From Aggregicoccus sp. 17bor-14 (GTDB taxonomy: Bacteria; Myxococcota; Myxococcia; Myxococcales; Myxococcaceae), in contig NZ_VJZZ01000011.1 of assembly GCF_009659535.1 (NCBI RefSeq), positions 62,001 to 126,000 of the forward strand: a stretch of DNA of 64,000 nt. The letters run 5' to 3'. Under the pieces are notes generated by a model. That model saw only the letters and a program-made list of their open reading frames with translations. It searched no databases and was not told where the DNA came from. The stretch's first letter is position 1. Every line of letters starts with the position of its first letter. Positions 6,337-15,932 of this stretch are shown piece by piece. The position numbers and the translations under genes are program-made.

Positions 6337-9057
6337 CTAGCGCAGGGAGGCCTCGGCGCTCGCGCCCTGCGCGGCCTTCAGCGCGATGCACTGGTCCACC
6401 GCCTCCAGCGCGTTGGCCAGTGCGCGCGCCCCGCCCTGGGCCTTCGCCAGGCGCGGGGCGAAGAAGGCCTCTGCGTCGTCGCGCGCCTCGGGGCTGCAGA
6501 AGCCTGCGGCCAGCGCAGCGAGCCGCGCGACGGAGGTCTCGGGCAGCCGGGCCGCCAGCGCGTCGTAGTGCGCCTTCGTGAAGTCGTACGCGAGCTGCCG
6601 CGTGCGCACGTCCCCCGCGGCTCCCGCCAGCAGGGGCATGCCCTCGCGCAGGTCCAGCTCCGGCTGCAGGAGCAGCTCCAGCTGCGTGCGAACGAGGGAG
6701 GGCTCGCGCACCTGCGACAGCGCGGCGATCAGCTGCTGGCGCAGCTTGCGGTCGGGCGTGGTCTTCATCTTCGCGAGCAGCTCGGCGTGCAGCGCCGCGT
6801 CCGTGCCCGCCACCGCCACCGCGAGCACCGGGTCCACCTGCTCCGCCTCGAGGCTCGCCGGATTCGCGAGCCAGCCGCGCGCGAGCCCCTGCGCCTGGCG
6901 GATGAGCGCCTCGTCGCGGCCGTCCTGGCCCACCAGCGTCACCAGCTTCGGGCGCAGCAGGCGCGCGTCCTCGCTCTCTCCGCGCTTCGCAGTGAGCCCG
7001 AGTGCGCGCACACGGGCCTGGAACACCTCGCGCACGAAGCGCTCGCGCGCGGGCAGCAGCGACGCGGGCAGCAGCTCCTTGCGCAGCACGCCCATCAGGC
7101 GCACGGCTGCGAGCACCACCTCGCGCTCGGGCGCGCCTGCGTACTGGCGCACCCACTGCATCGCCTCGGTGATCGGCAGCCGGCCGGCCAGCACCAGGGC
7201 CCGCGCATCGCCCAGCAGCGCCACGCGCTCCTCCGCCGTGAGCTTCTTCGCGTGCGGCCCGAGCAAGGCCCGCAGCTCAGCGGGCTCGAGCGCGCTGCGG
7301 TAGTAACCCGCGCCATCCGCGTTCGGCATCACCCACGCGGGACAGCCCTTCGCGCCCTCCAGCAGCAGCTCACCCTGCGCGGCCTCCAGCACGGTGCACG
7401 CGCGCCGGGCCTCGCCGGTGGGGCCGCCGTAGCGCACGCACAGCGGCAGGTGCCAGGTCTGCGCAGCGCCGGGCTTGCTGCCCAGTGGCACGTAGCGCTG
7501 CTGGGTGAGGCGCAGCGCCGGGGCCTTGTCCTTCGCGCACTGCAGTTGCACGCCCAGCAGCGGTGCGCCGGTCTGGTCGAGGAAGCTTCCGAGCACCGGG
7601 GCGACGTCGCGGCCGGCCTCGGCCGAGAGTGCCTTCGCGAAGTCGCCCACGGTGGCGCTGCCGTGCGGGTGGGCGCCCAGGTAGCTGCGCACCCCACGGC
7701 GGAACGCATCCTCGCCGAGCCACGCCTCCGTCATGCGCAGCACCGCGGCGCCCTTGATGTAGCTGATGGGGTCGTAGACGCTGTAGATGTCGTCGAGGCG
7801 CTCGACCGGCTGACGGACGCGGCGTGCGGTGGAGAGGCTGTCCACCTCGAGTGCGAGGTTGCGGCTCGCCACGCGGCGCAGGTCCTCGCCCCAGGTGGGC
7901 TGCCACTGCGCCACCAGGTGCGAGGCCATCCACGTGGCGAAGGACTCGTTGAGCCAGACATCGTCCCACCACGCCATGGTCACCCAGTTGCCGAACCACT
8001 GGTGCGAGAGCTCGTGCATCTGGGTGTTCGCGAAGCCGCGCTGGCGGGCGATCGTGTCCTGCTCCGGCTTGCTGAGGATGAGCGAGGAGTCGTAGGTAAC
8101 CAGGCCCGCGTTCTCCATCGCGCCGCGCTGCAGCGGCACCGCCATCACGTCCAGCTTCGCGTAGGGGTAGGGCGTGCCGAAGTAGCGCTCCAGCTGGCCC
8201 AGCACCTCCGGCGTCACTTCCGCCGCGTAGGTGGCCTCCACGCGCCGGCCGCGCGGCGTGATGATGCGCGTGGGGACCTTGCGCTGCCCGGAGGGCTTCG
8301 CCTCCAGCACGTCGAAGGGCCCTACGCCGAAGGCCACGAGGTAGGTGGGCAGCGGCTCGCTGGGCGCGAAGCGGAAGGTCTGCAGGCCATCGGCGCGCGG
8401 GTGCACCTCTACTTGCGGCGTGTTGGCCACGGCCATCACGTCCCGCGGCACATTCAGCGTCAGCGTCCAGGGCGTCTTGAAGCCCGGCTCGTCGAAGCAG
8501 GGGAAGGCGCGGCGCGCGGCGATGGGCGCGAAGTAGGAGAAGACGTACCAGTCGTCGCCCTCCTTCACGCGGAAGAGTCCCTCCACCTCGCGCTCGGAGA
8601 GCGGGCCCGTGTAGTCGATGCGGAGCTGCACCTTGCCCGCGGGCAGCAGTTGCGGCGCGGCGAAGCCCAGGAAGTCTCCCTCTGCTTGGAGCGCTTCGAG
8701 CGGCACCTGCTTGTCGCCCAGCTGCGCGGACGCTCTGGTGATGGTCAGGCCCTTGCCGTGCAGCCACACGAGGTCGGTGGCGAGCGAGAGCTGCAGGTCG
8801 ATGGTGACGCGCCCCTCGAAGCGCGGCTGCTCCGGGCGCAGCGTGAGCTCCAGCGCATAGGCGGTGGGCTTCACGTACTCGCTGAGGCGCAGCGCAGGCG
8901 GCGTGGGATGGCCGCGGGGCGCGACGGGAGCAGCGGCCACCTGCGGTGCGGGCGCACCGGGCTGCGGCGAGGCTGCGGCGCGGGAGCGGGCGCAGCCGGC
9001 GAGAGGAGCACCCAGGAGGAGGACCAGCGGGAGCAGCGTCGAGCGCAGTGCGGGCAT
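6337..9057 (-). CDS. M1 family aminopeptidase, lipoprotein
   Basis: A 906-residue zinc aminopeptidase related to aminopeptidase N. The signal peptide ends in a lipobox, LAGC (Cys about 22), followed by a Pro/Ala-rich linker, so it should be anchored in the envelope. The GAMEN exopeptidase motif (RGAMENAG) and the zinc site HELSHQWFGNW with the second Glu in WLNESFA (HExxH, 18 residues, E; H348, E349, H352, E371) are intact. An ERAP1-like helical C-terminal domain follows from about residue 550. The start is 10 nt after TAGACC and lacks a Shine-Dalgarno. It would release N-terminal amino acids from peptides outside the cytoplasm, useful to a proteolytic predator. Confidence 0.95.
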   Translation of the reverse strand: MPALRSTLLPLVLLLGAPLAGCARSRAAASPQPGAPAPQVAAAPVAPRGHPTPPALRLSEYVKPTAYALELTLRPEQPRFEGRVTIDLQLSLATDLVWLHGKGLTITRASAQLGDKQVPLEALQAEGDFLGFAAPQLLPAGKVQLRIDYTGPLSEREVEGLFRVKEGDDWYVFSYFAPIAARRAFPCFDEPGFKTPWTLTLNVPRDVMAVANTPQVEVHPRADGLQTFRFAPSEPLPTYLVAFGVGPFDVLEAKPSGQRKVPTRIITPRGRRVEATYAAEVTPEVLGQLERYFGTPYPYAKLDVMAVPLQRGAMENAGLVTYDSSLILSKPEQDTIARQRGFANTQMHELSHQWFGNWVTMAWWDDVWLNESFATWMASHLVAQWQPTWGEDLRRVASRNLALEVDSLSTARRVRQPVERLDDIYSVYDPISYIKGAAVLRMTEAWLGEDAFRRGVRSYLGAHPHGSATVGDFAKALSAEAGRDVAPVLGSFLDQTGAPLLGVQLQCAKDKAPALRLTQQRYVPLGSKPGAAQTWHLPLCVRYGGPTGEARRACTVLEAAQGELLLEGAKGCPAWVMPNADGAGYYRSALEPAELRALLGPHAKKLTAEERVALLGDARALVLAGRLPITEAMQWVRQYAGAPEREVVLAAVRLMGVLRKELLPASLLPARERFVREVFQARVRALGLTAKRGESEDARLLRPKLVTLVGQDGRDEALIRQAQGLARGWLANPASLEAEQVDPVLAVAVAGTDAALHAELLAKMKTTPDRKLRQQLIAALSQVREPSLVRTQLELLLQPELDLREGMPLLAGAAGDVRTRQLAYDFTKAHYDALAARLPETSVARLAALAAGFCSPEARDDAEAFFAPRLAKAQGGARALANALEAVDQCIALKAAQGASAEASLR

Positions 9058-9067
9058 GGGGGCCCTG

Positions 9068-9073
9068 GGTCTA
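9068..9073 (-). promoter_or_regulatory. TAGACC box before the M1 aminopeptidase
   Basis: TAGACC on the minus strand ends 10 nt before the ATG at 9057. It fits the recurring box-to-start spacing, but the last base departs from TANNNT. Confidence 0.4.
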
Positions 9074-9206
9074 GCGCAGGCGGGGCCGCGCGTGCCACGG
9101 CGTCAGGACTTCCTGGCAGACATCAATCACGGATGAAGGCCGCACACGGTCTCCTACGCGACGGAACCGAAGGCGACTCTTCGGGCCAAGCTTGGATAGC
9201 TCCGGT

Positions 9207-10802
9207 TCAGTGGGCGTCCTTTGCCTGGCACTGCGCCTCGCTCTCCGGGGCAAGTGCCAGCTCGCTGTCTTCGCCCAGGTCGTCGAGGACACGAAGCAGG
9301 TCCGAAATGGTGGCGCTCCCTGACACGTTCAGCGCGACGCAGCGCCACCCACTGAAGGGCCGTGCTCGCTTCAATGCCGCCTCGTCCGGCGGTGACGTCG
9401 GGCTGAGGGTCAGGGACGCCTTGTGTTCGGCGTGCGAGTCTCGACACCCGGCCTGGAGTGACAGCGCAGGGTGCGTGCGGACCAAGGAAGAGAAGGCACT
9501 GCCCAGCGCCGGGCTGACGTGGGCGAGCGCTTGGCGCGTGGCCGGTGACACGGGCTGCTCGGGGCCCGACGCGAGCTCGACCGCGCCCACGCCGAGGCGT
9601 CGCGCCGCGCCGGCGAGGCAGAGCAGTGAGCTCAGCGTGGCGTCGGGCTCGAGCGCGACCGACAGGGAGGTGGGAGGAACCGGAGGCCCCGCGAGCGCTA
9701 CGGCAAGCTCCTGCCTGTAGCGAGACAGCGCCTCGTCCGCGCCGCGCCCCGATGCCTCCCAGCGAACGCGCGGCGTGCCGGGCAGCGACACGCCGTCGGC
9801 GCCGAGGCTCAGCGAAGGCCTGAGGCCCCCGTCATCGAGCGCATCGCCAGCGGGAGTCGCTCCCGTCCACAAGGCCGCGGGGGGCTCGGTTGCCCCTCCT
9901 GCCTGCACGAACGTGACGACCTGCGAGAGGACACGCCGCACCTCCAGCACGTGGAGCACTTGCAACGCCGCGAGCAGGACGGCGCCCCAGGCGAGCGATC
10001 GGGACCCGTGGGAGCCCCGCACCGCAATGCCCTTCCTGCCGAGCAGCAGCAGTGCGAGGGGCGCGGCCGCGGCTGCCCCCAGCTGCAGCATCTGCAGCCA
10101 GGCCCAGCTTCGGGCATCGGTGTCCATCGATGCCTTCCAGCTGTCGAGCCCGGTCTCCGCAATGCTGGAGAAGAACTCGACACCGGCGCGCGAGGCCAGC
10201 GTCTCACTTGCAACGCTGACCCAGGCGACCAGAAGCGCCAGGGGGAGGAGCACTCCGGCGGGCGTCCACCGAGGCGGGGGCGCAGCCCGGAACCTCCAGG
10301 CGTCGAGCGCCACCACGGCGAGCAGTGAGCCGAGGAGCGCGGCCGTCGCGCCGGCTGCAGCGGCCTGGACCGCGAGCAACTCGGAGACGCCGGCTGCGAG
10401 CGTGGCGATGCCGCCCGTGCCTGCGGCGAACATCAGCGCCAGGACCTGATGCTCCCAACCCCAACCCATATGCAGCGAGCCCAAAGCCCAGGGCATGGCG
10501 GCCAGCACCAGGGTGAGCCGTGGAGCGCGCCGCCCGGAGCTACCCCAGCGGAAGCAGAGCACCGCCTGCACGAGTGCACATACGAACGCGCTCAGTCCGA
10601 GGAGCCGAGTGGAGAGCGGAACGGAGTAGTCCACATCAGAGATCGTGAACGGCTCGCCCGAGCCGAGCGGCGCAGGTTGGTGCTCGAGCAGAATCCACGC
10701 GAGGACGCCGCCCATCAGGAAGACGAAGGGCAGGCTCCCATACAGGAAGCCCCGCGACAGCGAGCCCGCCACGTCGCGCTCGCTCACTGCCACGGATTTC
10801 AC
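9207..10802 (-). CDS. Polytopic membrane protein with soluble C-terminal region, unknown function
   Basis: I do not recognise this 531-residue protein. The first 310 residues contain seven or eight membrane segments (for example LPFVFLMGGVLAWILL, LLGLSAFVCALVQAVLCF, GVLLPLALLVAWVSVAS, LGAAAAAPLALLLLG). The last 200 residues are soluble. Two stretches there (VALEPDATLSSLL...RRLGVGAVELA and VALNVSGSATISDLLRVLDDLG) vaguely recall the strand-helix pattern of ExbD periplasmic domains; this is weak. The GTG at 10802 overlaps the TGA of the permease gene (GTGA), so the two are translationally coupled, suggesting shared expression and possibly shared function. Confidence 0.7.
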   Translation of the reverse strand: MKSVAVSERDVAGSLSRGFLYGSLPFVFLMGGVLAWILLEHQPAPLGSGEPFTISDVDYSVPLSTRLLGLSAFVCALVQAVLCFRWGSSGRRAPRLTLVLAAMPWALGSLHMGWGWEHQVLALMFAAGTGGIATLAAGVSELLAVQAAAAGATAALLGSLLAVVALDAWRFRAAPPPRWTPAGVLLPLALLVAWVSVASETLASRAGVEFFSSIAETGLDSWKASMDTDARSWAWLQMLQLGAAAAAPLALLLLGRKGIAVRGSHGSRSLAWGAVLLAALQVLHVLEVRRVLSQVVTFVQAGGATEPPAALWTGATPAGDALDDGGLRPSLSLGADGVSLPGTPRVRWEASGRGADEALSRYRQELAVALAGPPVPPTSLSVALEPDATLSSLLCLAGAARRLGVGAVELASGPEQPVSPATRQALAHVSPALGSAFSSLVRTHPALSLQAGCRDSHAEHKASLTLSPTSPPDEAALKRARPFSGWRCVALNVSGSATISDLLRVLDDLGEDSELALAPESEAQCQAKDAH

Positions 10803-12109
10803 GCCCCACCCACCCCGAACGCGTAGTGCAGCACGAGCAGCACCGAGAGCACGTAGGCGATGGGGTGCACCTCGCGCCCGCGCCCGCTCACCAGCTTGAT
10901 GGCGCTGTAGGAGACGATGCCTGCCGCGATGCCGTTCGCGATGGAGTAGGTGAAGGGCATCAGGGCCACCGTGAGGAACGCAGGGATGCCCTCGTCGAGC
11001 CGGCTCCAGCTCAGCTCTCCGATAGCGCCCATCATCATCGCGCCGACGACGATGAGCGCGGGCGCGGTGGCCACCGCGGGGATCGCGCTGAACAGCGGGA
11101 TGAAGAAGAGCGCGAAGAGGAAGAGCACGGCCACGGTGACGGCGGTGAGCCCCGTGCGCCCGCCCTCTTCGACCCCTGCGGCGGACTCGACGTAGGCAGT
11201 GACGGTGCTCGTGCCCAGCACCGCGCCCACCGTGGTGCCCACGGCGTCCGCGGCGAAGGCGGGCGTCGCGCCCGGGAGCTCCCCGTTCTTGTCCAGGAAG
11301 CCCGCGGCGCGGCCCACGCCGATCAGCGTGCCCGCGGTGTCGAAGATGTCCACGAAGAGGAAGGCGATGACCACGCCCACCAGCTTGCCGGTCATCAGCG
11401 AGCCGAAGTCGAAGGCCCACAGCGTCTCGCGCGGCAGCTTCGGCAGGCTGAACAGCTGCGAGGGCGGGTGCGCGAGCCCCAGCGCCCACGAGGCCAGAGT
11501 CACCGCAGCGATCCCGATGAGCAGCGAGCCCTTCACCTTGCGGCTGGTGAGCGCGGCGATGAGCACCAGCCCTCCGAGCGCGAGCAGGGCGCCGGGCTTG
11601 TGCAGGTCTCCGAGCTGCACGAGCGTCGCGGGGCTCGCCACCACGAGGCCCGCGTTCTTCAGGCCGATGATCGCGAGGAACAGCCCGATGCCCGCGGTGG
11701 TCGCGAGCTTGATGGGCAGGGGAATCGCGCGGATGAGCGCGGTGCGGATGCCCGCGTACGCGAGCACGATGAAGAGCAGCCCCTCCACGAACACCGCCGT
11801 GAGCGCGGTGCGCCAGCTCACGCCCATGCCCAGCACGACGCCGTAGGTGAAGTAGGCGTTGAGCCCCATGCCCGGCGCGAGCGCGAAGGGGAAGTTCGCG
11901 TACAGGCCCATCAGCAGCGTGCCGAAGGCCGCGCCCAGCGCGGTGGCCACCGTCACGTCCGCCGGCGGCATCCCCGCCTGCCCGAGGATCTGCGGGTTGA
12001 CGAAGAGGATGTAGGCCATGGTCAGGAACGTCACCAGGCCTGCGCGCAGCTCGGTGGGGACGCTCGAGCCGCGCTCGGTGATGCGGAAGTGCCGATCGAG
12101 TGCGTTCAT
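10799..12109 (-). CDS. NCS2 family purine permease (AzgA/PbuG-like)
   Basis: A 436-residue transporter with 12 or more hydrophobic segments. Family signatures include TELRAGLVTFLTMAYILFVN at the N-terminus, NFPFALAPGMGLNAYFTY and LFVDIFDTAGTLIGVG, which match the AzgA/PbuG guanine/hypoxanthine branch of nucleobase:proton symporters. It should import purine bases through the inner membrane. The ATG follows TAGGCT by 9 nt with no Shine-Dalgarno. Its stop overlaps the start of the unknown membrane protein gene downstream. No purine enzyme gene is adjacent, so the substrate rests on family similarity. Confidence 0.93.
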   Translation of the reverse strand: MNALDRHFRITERGSSVPTELRAGLVTFLTMAYILFVNPQILGQAGMPPADVTVATALGAAFGTLLMGLYANFPFALAPGMGLNAYFTYGVVLGMGVSWRTALTAVFVEGLLFIVLAYAGIRTALIRAIPLPIKLATTAGIGLFLAIIGLKNAGLVVASPATLVQLGDLHKPGALLALGGLVLIAALTSRKVKGSLLIGIAAVTLASWALGLAHPPSQLFSLPKLPRETLWAFDFGSLMTGKLVGVVIAFLFVDIFDTAGTLIGVGRAAGFLDKNGELPGATPAFAADAVGTTVGAVLGTSTVTAYVESAAGVEEGGRTGLTAVTVAVLFLFALFFIPLFSAIPAVATAPALIVVGAMMMGAIGELSWSRLDEGIPAFLTVALMPFTYSIANGIAAGIVSYSAIKLVSGRGREVHPIAYVLSVLLVLHYAFGVGGA

Positions 12110-12118
12110 GGGAGCCCG

Positions 12119-12124
12119 AGCCTA
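12119..12124 (-). promoter_or_regulatory. TAGGCT box before the NCS2 permease
   Basis: TAGGCT on the minus strand ends 9 nt before the ATG at 12109. It lies in the 20-nt gap after the DUF5916 gene, suggesting an independent promoter for a near-leaderless transcript. Confidence 0.45.
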
Positions 12125-12129
12125 GTGGC

Positions 12130-14709
12130 TCAGGCGTCCCAGTAGTACGTCCACTTCAGCAGCAGCACGTCGTTGGCGGGACCTGCGAACAGATCCTTCG
12201 GGGCGAGCGTCGCGTAGGGCTGCGCGCCCTCGGCCGTGGGCAGCCCCTGCTGCGCGCGCGTGTACACGAGGAAGAGCGTGGAGCCGAGCCGGTACTCCCA
12301 GCGCAGCACCGCGCTCAGGTTGAGCGCCGCGTCGTAGAAGTCCGCGTCCCCGTTCACCGCCGAGGGCGCGAGCTCGCCGAGCCGGATGGGGCGGCGCGCG
12401 GCGTCCGAGGTGGCCTCGTAGTAGGCGTTGTAGTGGCCGTAGTCGGTGAACACCTGGGCGTAGCCCTGCAAGGTGAGGCGCGGGGTGATGACCCAGCTCT
12501 GGCGCAGCGTGACGGAGAGGAACTGGGAGTCGAGCTGTCCGAAGAGGAAGCGGCCGTCCGAAAGCGTATCCACGTAGCGTGCCGCATGCGGGGTGCCGTC
12601 ATCGGCCACCGTGATCTGCGTCTCCACCGCGGGGTGCGGGCGCAGCTTGAGCGTGAGCTCGCCGCCCCAGCCCCAGGCGCCGGGGCTCGGGCCCGCGGCA
12701 TAGTGGTACCCGAGCGCCACGTTGCCCGCGAGCGACACGGCGCGGTTCGGGTTGGTCTCGGCGAAGGCAGCCCAGAAGGCGGACTTCGGGTTCTGCAGCG
12801 GCACGCCCGCGCTGTCGATCTCGCGGATGTCGTAGCCGCCCACGTTGAGGCCCGTCTCCACGCCCACCAGGTCGAAGGAGGGCAGGGTGACGTTGCCGTT
12901 GAAGTTGAGGAAGCTGCCGCGGTTGAGCTGGCCATCCGCCGTCCAGTCCGAGCCGCCGCCGAAGTTGAGCTGCAGCCCCTTGAGCTTGCCGATGCCGTTG
13001 GGGCGCGCGTAGCGCACCGCGGCGCGCGCCGAGTGGATGTTCTGGATGCGCTGGAAGCCGGTGGCGTTGAGGTCCAGGCGCGGGCTCGCATAGTCGTAGC
13101 CCACGTCGAAGCGGAAGCCCTCGCCGCCGAACTTGCCCGCGCGCACGTAGGTGCCCGCGCCCACGTCCCCGCGGCTGAGCACCGTGCCGTCGCGCAGCGT
13201 GCGCGCAGGGGGACCGGCCACGGCCTGGGACGCGGCCACCTGCCCCAGCACGCCGTAGGCGCTGTCCGGGCTCTTGAAGTTGAAGTCCAGCGCGCCCGCG
13301 TTGCCGTAGCGCCCGAGGCAGGCGAGCGGCTGCAGGTCCTCGTCCAGGACGAGGTCGTCTGCGGTGCAGCCTCCGCTCATGGGCAGCGCGGAGGTGAAGG
13401 TGCCGCCCACGCGCGAGTTCTTGCCCACGCTCGCGCGCGCCACGGCCGCCAGGTAGTTGGTGGACACCGGGGTGCGCCCGGGCAGCTCGTTGTTCAGCCC
13501 GAGGTGGAAGGGGCGCTCGGGGTGGAAGCCGGGGCGGCGATCCGGAGCCTCCTCGCTCGCGCCCTCGAGGCCGGGCCCCATCACGTACGCGTCCAGCAGC
13601 CCCACCTCCACGCCCTTGCTCACGGTGCCCGTCACCTTGCCCGCGGCGAGGATGGGCGTCTGCAGGCCGATGCGCCGCGAGTAGAAGAGCGACTGCGGCG
13701 GCCGCCCCGTCTCGCTGCCCACCGCCTGGAAGAGCTCGAGGCCCTGCGTGAAGAAGGGGCGCTTCTCCTGGAAGAAGGTCTCGAAGGTGCTCAGGTTCAG
13801 CTGCAGCGAGTCCGCCTCCACCTGCCCGAAGTCCGGGTTCACGGTGGCGTTCAGGGTGAGGTCGCTGGTGAGCGCGGTGCGCAGGTCCAGGCCCACGTCC
13901 ATCGCGGGGTTGAAGAGGCGCGGGTGGGGCTGGGCCGCGTCCGAGAACTGCGGCTGCAGGCCCGCGCGCGCGGCCACGTAGGGCAAGAGCTCCACGGCGT
14001 TGCGCGAGGACACGCCCTCGAGCCCGCGCAGGTGCCCCATGCGCGACACGTTCGCGTTGGTGGTGCGCGGGTTGTCCACCATCTCGATCTCCTCGTTCTT
14101 GCGCGGGATGTCCCGGCGCACCGAGAAGCCCCAGGTCTGGATGGGGGCCGAGGGGAAGCGCAGCTGCGAGAGAGGGATGGCGTACTCGGCCGTCCAGCCG
14201 TCGGGGCGGCTGCCCGAGGCGCCCGCCCACACCCCGTCCCAGTCCGGGGTGTAGAAGCGGTCGTCGTAGAAGAGCCCGTCACCCTGCACGCCGCCCGCGC
14301 TCAGGTAGAAGCTGTACGCGGTGCGGTGATCGTGCGTGGGGTCCAGCATCACCTGCACCGCGTCCGCGAAGAGGTCGCTGTCGCGGCGGCCGAGGCGCCG
14401 GCTGATGAGCTCGGGGTGCGAGTCGTAGCAGGTGATGCCGAAGTAGACGTTCTCCGCGTCGTACAGGATGCGCACCTCGGTGCGCTCGCTGGGCGCGCGG
14501 CCCGCGTCCGGGTAGCGCTGTACGAAAGCGTCGAAGGCGGGGGCGCGGGCCCAGTCGGCCTCGTCCAGCTGCCCGTCCACCGCGATGGGGCCCTGGGCAC
14601 GCGCCGTCTGGACGAAGAGGTTCACGCCCGGACCCTCCACCGCCGCGAGGGCGGGGAGGGAGGCGAGCAAGGCGCACAGCGCGCTGGAAACGGCCCACTG
14701 ACGGAACAC
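12130..14709 (-). CDS. DUF5916 outer-membrane protein with CBM9-like N-terminus
   Basis: About 859 residues: a signal peptide (WAVSSALCALLASLPALA), an N-terminal CBM9-like beta-sandwich around residues 40-230 (IAVDGQLDEADWARAPAFDAF, VRILYDAENVYFGI, WTAEYAIPLSQL), and a long C-terminal region of alternating strands typical of an outer-membrane barrel (DUF5916: NPDFGQVEADSLQLNL, FFQEKRPFF). Members occur widely in Myxococcota and Bacteroidota; their function is not established, though surface binding of glycans or peptides is suspected. A GTG at 14715 is possible, but GGAAGG lies 7 nt before the GTG at 14709, so I chose that. It follows the repeat-protein gene by about 30 nt and may belong to the blaI operon. 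Confidence 0.87.
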   Translation of the reverse strand: MFRQWAVSSALCALLASLPALAAVEGPGVNLFVQTARAQGPIAVDGQLDEADWARAPAFDAFVQRYPDAGRAPSERTEVRILYDAENVYFGITCYDSHPELISRRLGRRDSDLFADAVQVMLDPTHDHRTAYSFYLSAGGVQGDGLFYDDRFYTPDWDGVWAGASGSRPDGWTAEYAIPLSQLRFPSAPIQTWGFSVRRDIPRKNEEIEMVDNPRTTNANVSRMGHLRGLEGVSSRNAVELLPYVAARAGLQPQFSDAAQPHPRLFNPAMDVGLDLRTALTSDLTLNATVNPDFGQVEADSLQLNLSTFETFFQEKRPFFTQGLELFQAVGSETGRPPQSLFYSRRIGLQTPILAAGKVTGTVSKGVEVGLLDAYVMGPGLEGASEEAPDRRPGFHPERPFHLGLNNELPGRTPVSTNYLAAVARASVGKNSRVGGTFTSALPMSGGCTADDLVLDEDLQPLACLGRYGNAGALDFNFKSPDSAYGVLGQVAASQAVAGPPARTLRDGTVLSRGDVGAGTYVRAGKFGGEGFRFDVGYDYASPRLDLNATGFQRIQNIHSARAAVRYARPNGIGKLKGLQLNFGGGSDWTADGQLNRGSFLNFNGNVTLPSFDLVGVETGLNVGGYDIREIDSAGVPLQNPKSAFWAAFAETNPNRAVSLAGNVALGYHYAAGPSPGAWGWGGELTLKLRPHPAVETQITVADDGTPHAARYVDTLSDGRFLFGQLDSQFLSVTLRQSWVITPRLTLQGYAQVFTDYGHYNAYYEATSDAARRPIRLGELAPSAVNGDADFYDAALNLSAVLRWEYRLGSTLFLVYTRAQQGLPTAEGAQPYATLAPKDLFAGPANDVLLLKWTYYWDA

Positions 14710-14740
14710 GCACACCCTTCCGGCCCGGGCCTTCGTTGGA

Positions 14741-15859
14741 CTAGTGCTTCTGCTCGCCCTTGCCTCCGGACACCGAACGCACGAACTCGCGATCGATTCC
14801 GTGGATTCGCATCTGGACGAGCTGGTCCGGGGTGAGGTCCTTGTATCCCGCCTCGCGCATCTCGCGAATGTATTCGGGGCTCACACCGTGGATGCGCATG
14901 GTCACGAGGTCGTCCGGCTTCAGGCCCTTGTAGCCGAGCGAGGCGAGCTCCCGGATGAACTCCGGGCTGACTCCGTGGATGCTCATCGCCTGCAGGTCGT
15001 CCCCGCTCAGGTTCTTGTAGCCGGCGGCCGCGAGCGCCTCGATACGCTCGGGGGTGACGCCGTGGATGCGCAGGCTGACCAGCTCGTCCGGGTCCTGGGC
15101 CTTGAAGCCGCGCGCGCGCATCGCTTGCACGTATTCCGGGGTGACCCCGTGGATGCGCATGGCGACGAGGTCGTCGAAGGCGACCTTCTGGAAGCCCAGC
15201 TTGCCCATGCTGTCGATGAACTCGGGCGTGACGCCGTGGATGCGGGCCGTCACCAGCTCGTCCAGGGTGAGCGAGGTGTAGCCGCGCGAGCGCATCGCGC
15301 GCACGAAGTCCGGGGTGACCTCGAAGATGCCTGTCTTCACCAGCTCCTCACCCGTGATGCCGCGAAAGCCCAGGCTCTGCAGCTCCTTCACGCGCGCGGT
15401 GGAGACGTCGAAGACGGCGAGGCTGAGGCGGTCCTCCTCGCCCAGGTCCTTGAAGCCGAGCCCCGCCATGGTCTGGAGGTAGGTGGCGCTGGGGGTGAAC
15501 TGGTAGAAGCCCGCGCCCCGGCCCTCGGAGAAGCGGCCGTCGAGCTGCAGCGTGCCGGCCTCGCGCACCAGCTGGAAGCTCTGCTCACCGGAGGCCTTCG
15601 GGTCCAGGCCCTTGAGCGCGTCCAGGCGCACCGGGAAGCCCATGTGGTTGCCGCCGTGCTCCCCGTCGTGCGGGCGGTCCAAGTTGAGCTGCAGCCGGTC
15701 CTGGCGCAGCTCGCCCGTCCATGCGCCCTTCTCCTCGGTGCCGGTGTTCGGGCGGGGCGTCGAAGGAGCCGGGGACGGGGCCGCGGCGGCCTCGCGGACG
15801 GTGGAGAGGGCGAGGAGCGAGAGCAGCAGCAGGGGCAGCGTCAGCGGGGTGCATCGCAT
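14741..15859 (-). CDS. Secreted protein built of 29-residue repeats
   Basis: The 372-residue product has a signal peptide (LTLPLLLLSLLALS...AAA), a unique region to about residue 115, then seven or more tandem 29-residue repeats with consensus GVTPEFIREM..GYK.L..DDLV.MRIH. The repeats are very regular (four read GVTPE or GVSPE followed by an aromatic residue) and should form helix pairs, giving a solenoid. The same period is found in the C-terminal tail of the adjacent M56 protease, so the two proteins probably share a ligand or bind each other (inference). A strong GGAGG lies 6 nt before the ATG. It is the third gene of the blaI-M56 operon. I do not recognise a named repeat family. Confidence 0.85.
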   Translation of the reverse strand: MRCTPLTLPLLLLSLLALSTVREAAAAPSPAPSTPRPNTGTEEKGAWTGELRQDRLQLNLDRPHDGEHGGNHMGFPVRLDALKGLDPKASGEQSFQLVREAGTLQLDGRFSEGRGAGFYQFTPSATYLQTMAGLGFKDLGEEDRLSLAVFDVSTARVKELQSLGFRGITGEELVKTGIFEVTPDFVRAMRSRGYTSLTLDELVTARIHGVTPEFIDSMGKLGFQKVAFDDLVAMRIHGVTPEYVQAMRARGFKAQDPDELVSLRIHGVTPERIEALAAAGYKNLSGDDLQAMSIHGVSPEFIRELASLGYKGLKPDDLVTMRIHGVSPEYIREMREAGYKDLTPDQLVQMRIHGIDREFVRSVSGGKGEQKH

Positions 15860-15932
15860 GGCAGACCTCCGGTAGGGCCCGCGCGCAGCGGGGCGCGCGG
15901 GCGGCAGATGGGACGGCGGTGGAGCGCGGCGG

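Noticed and set aside
6265-9720. 1151-codon plus-strand open frame
   Set aside because: It runs antisense to the M1 aminopeptidase with its zinc and GAMEN motifs, and has no domain of its own.
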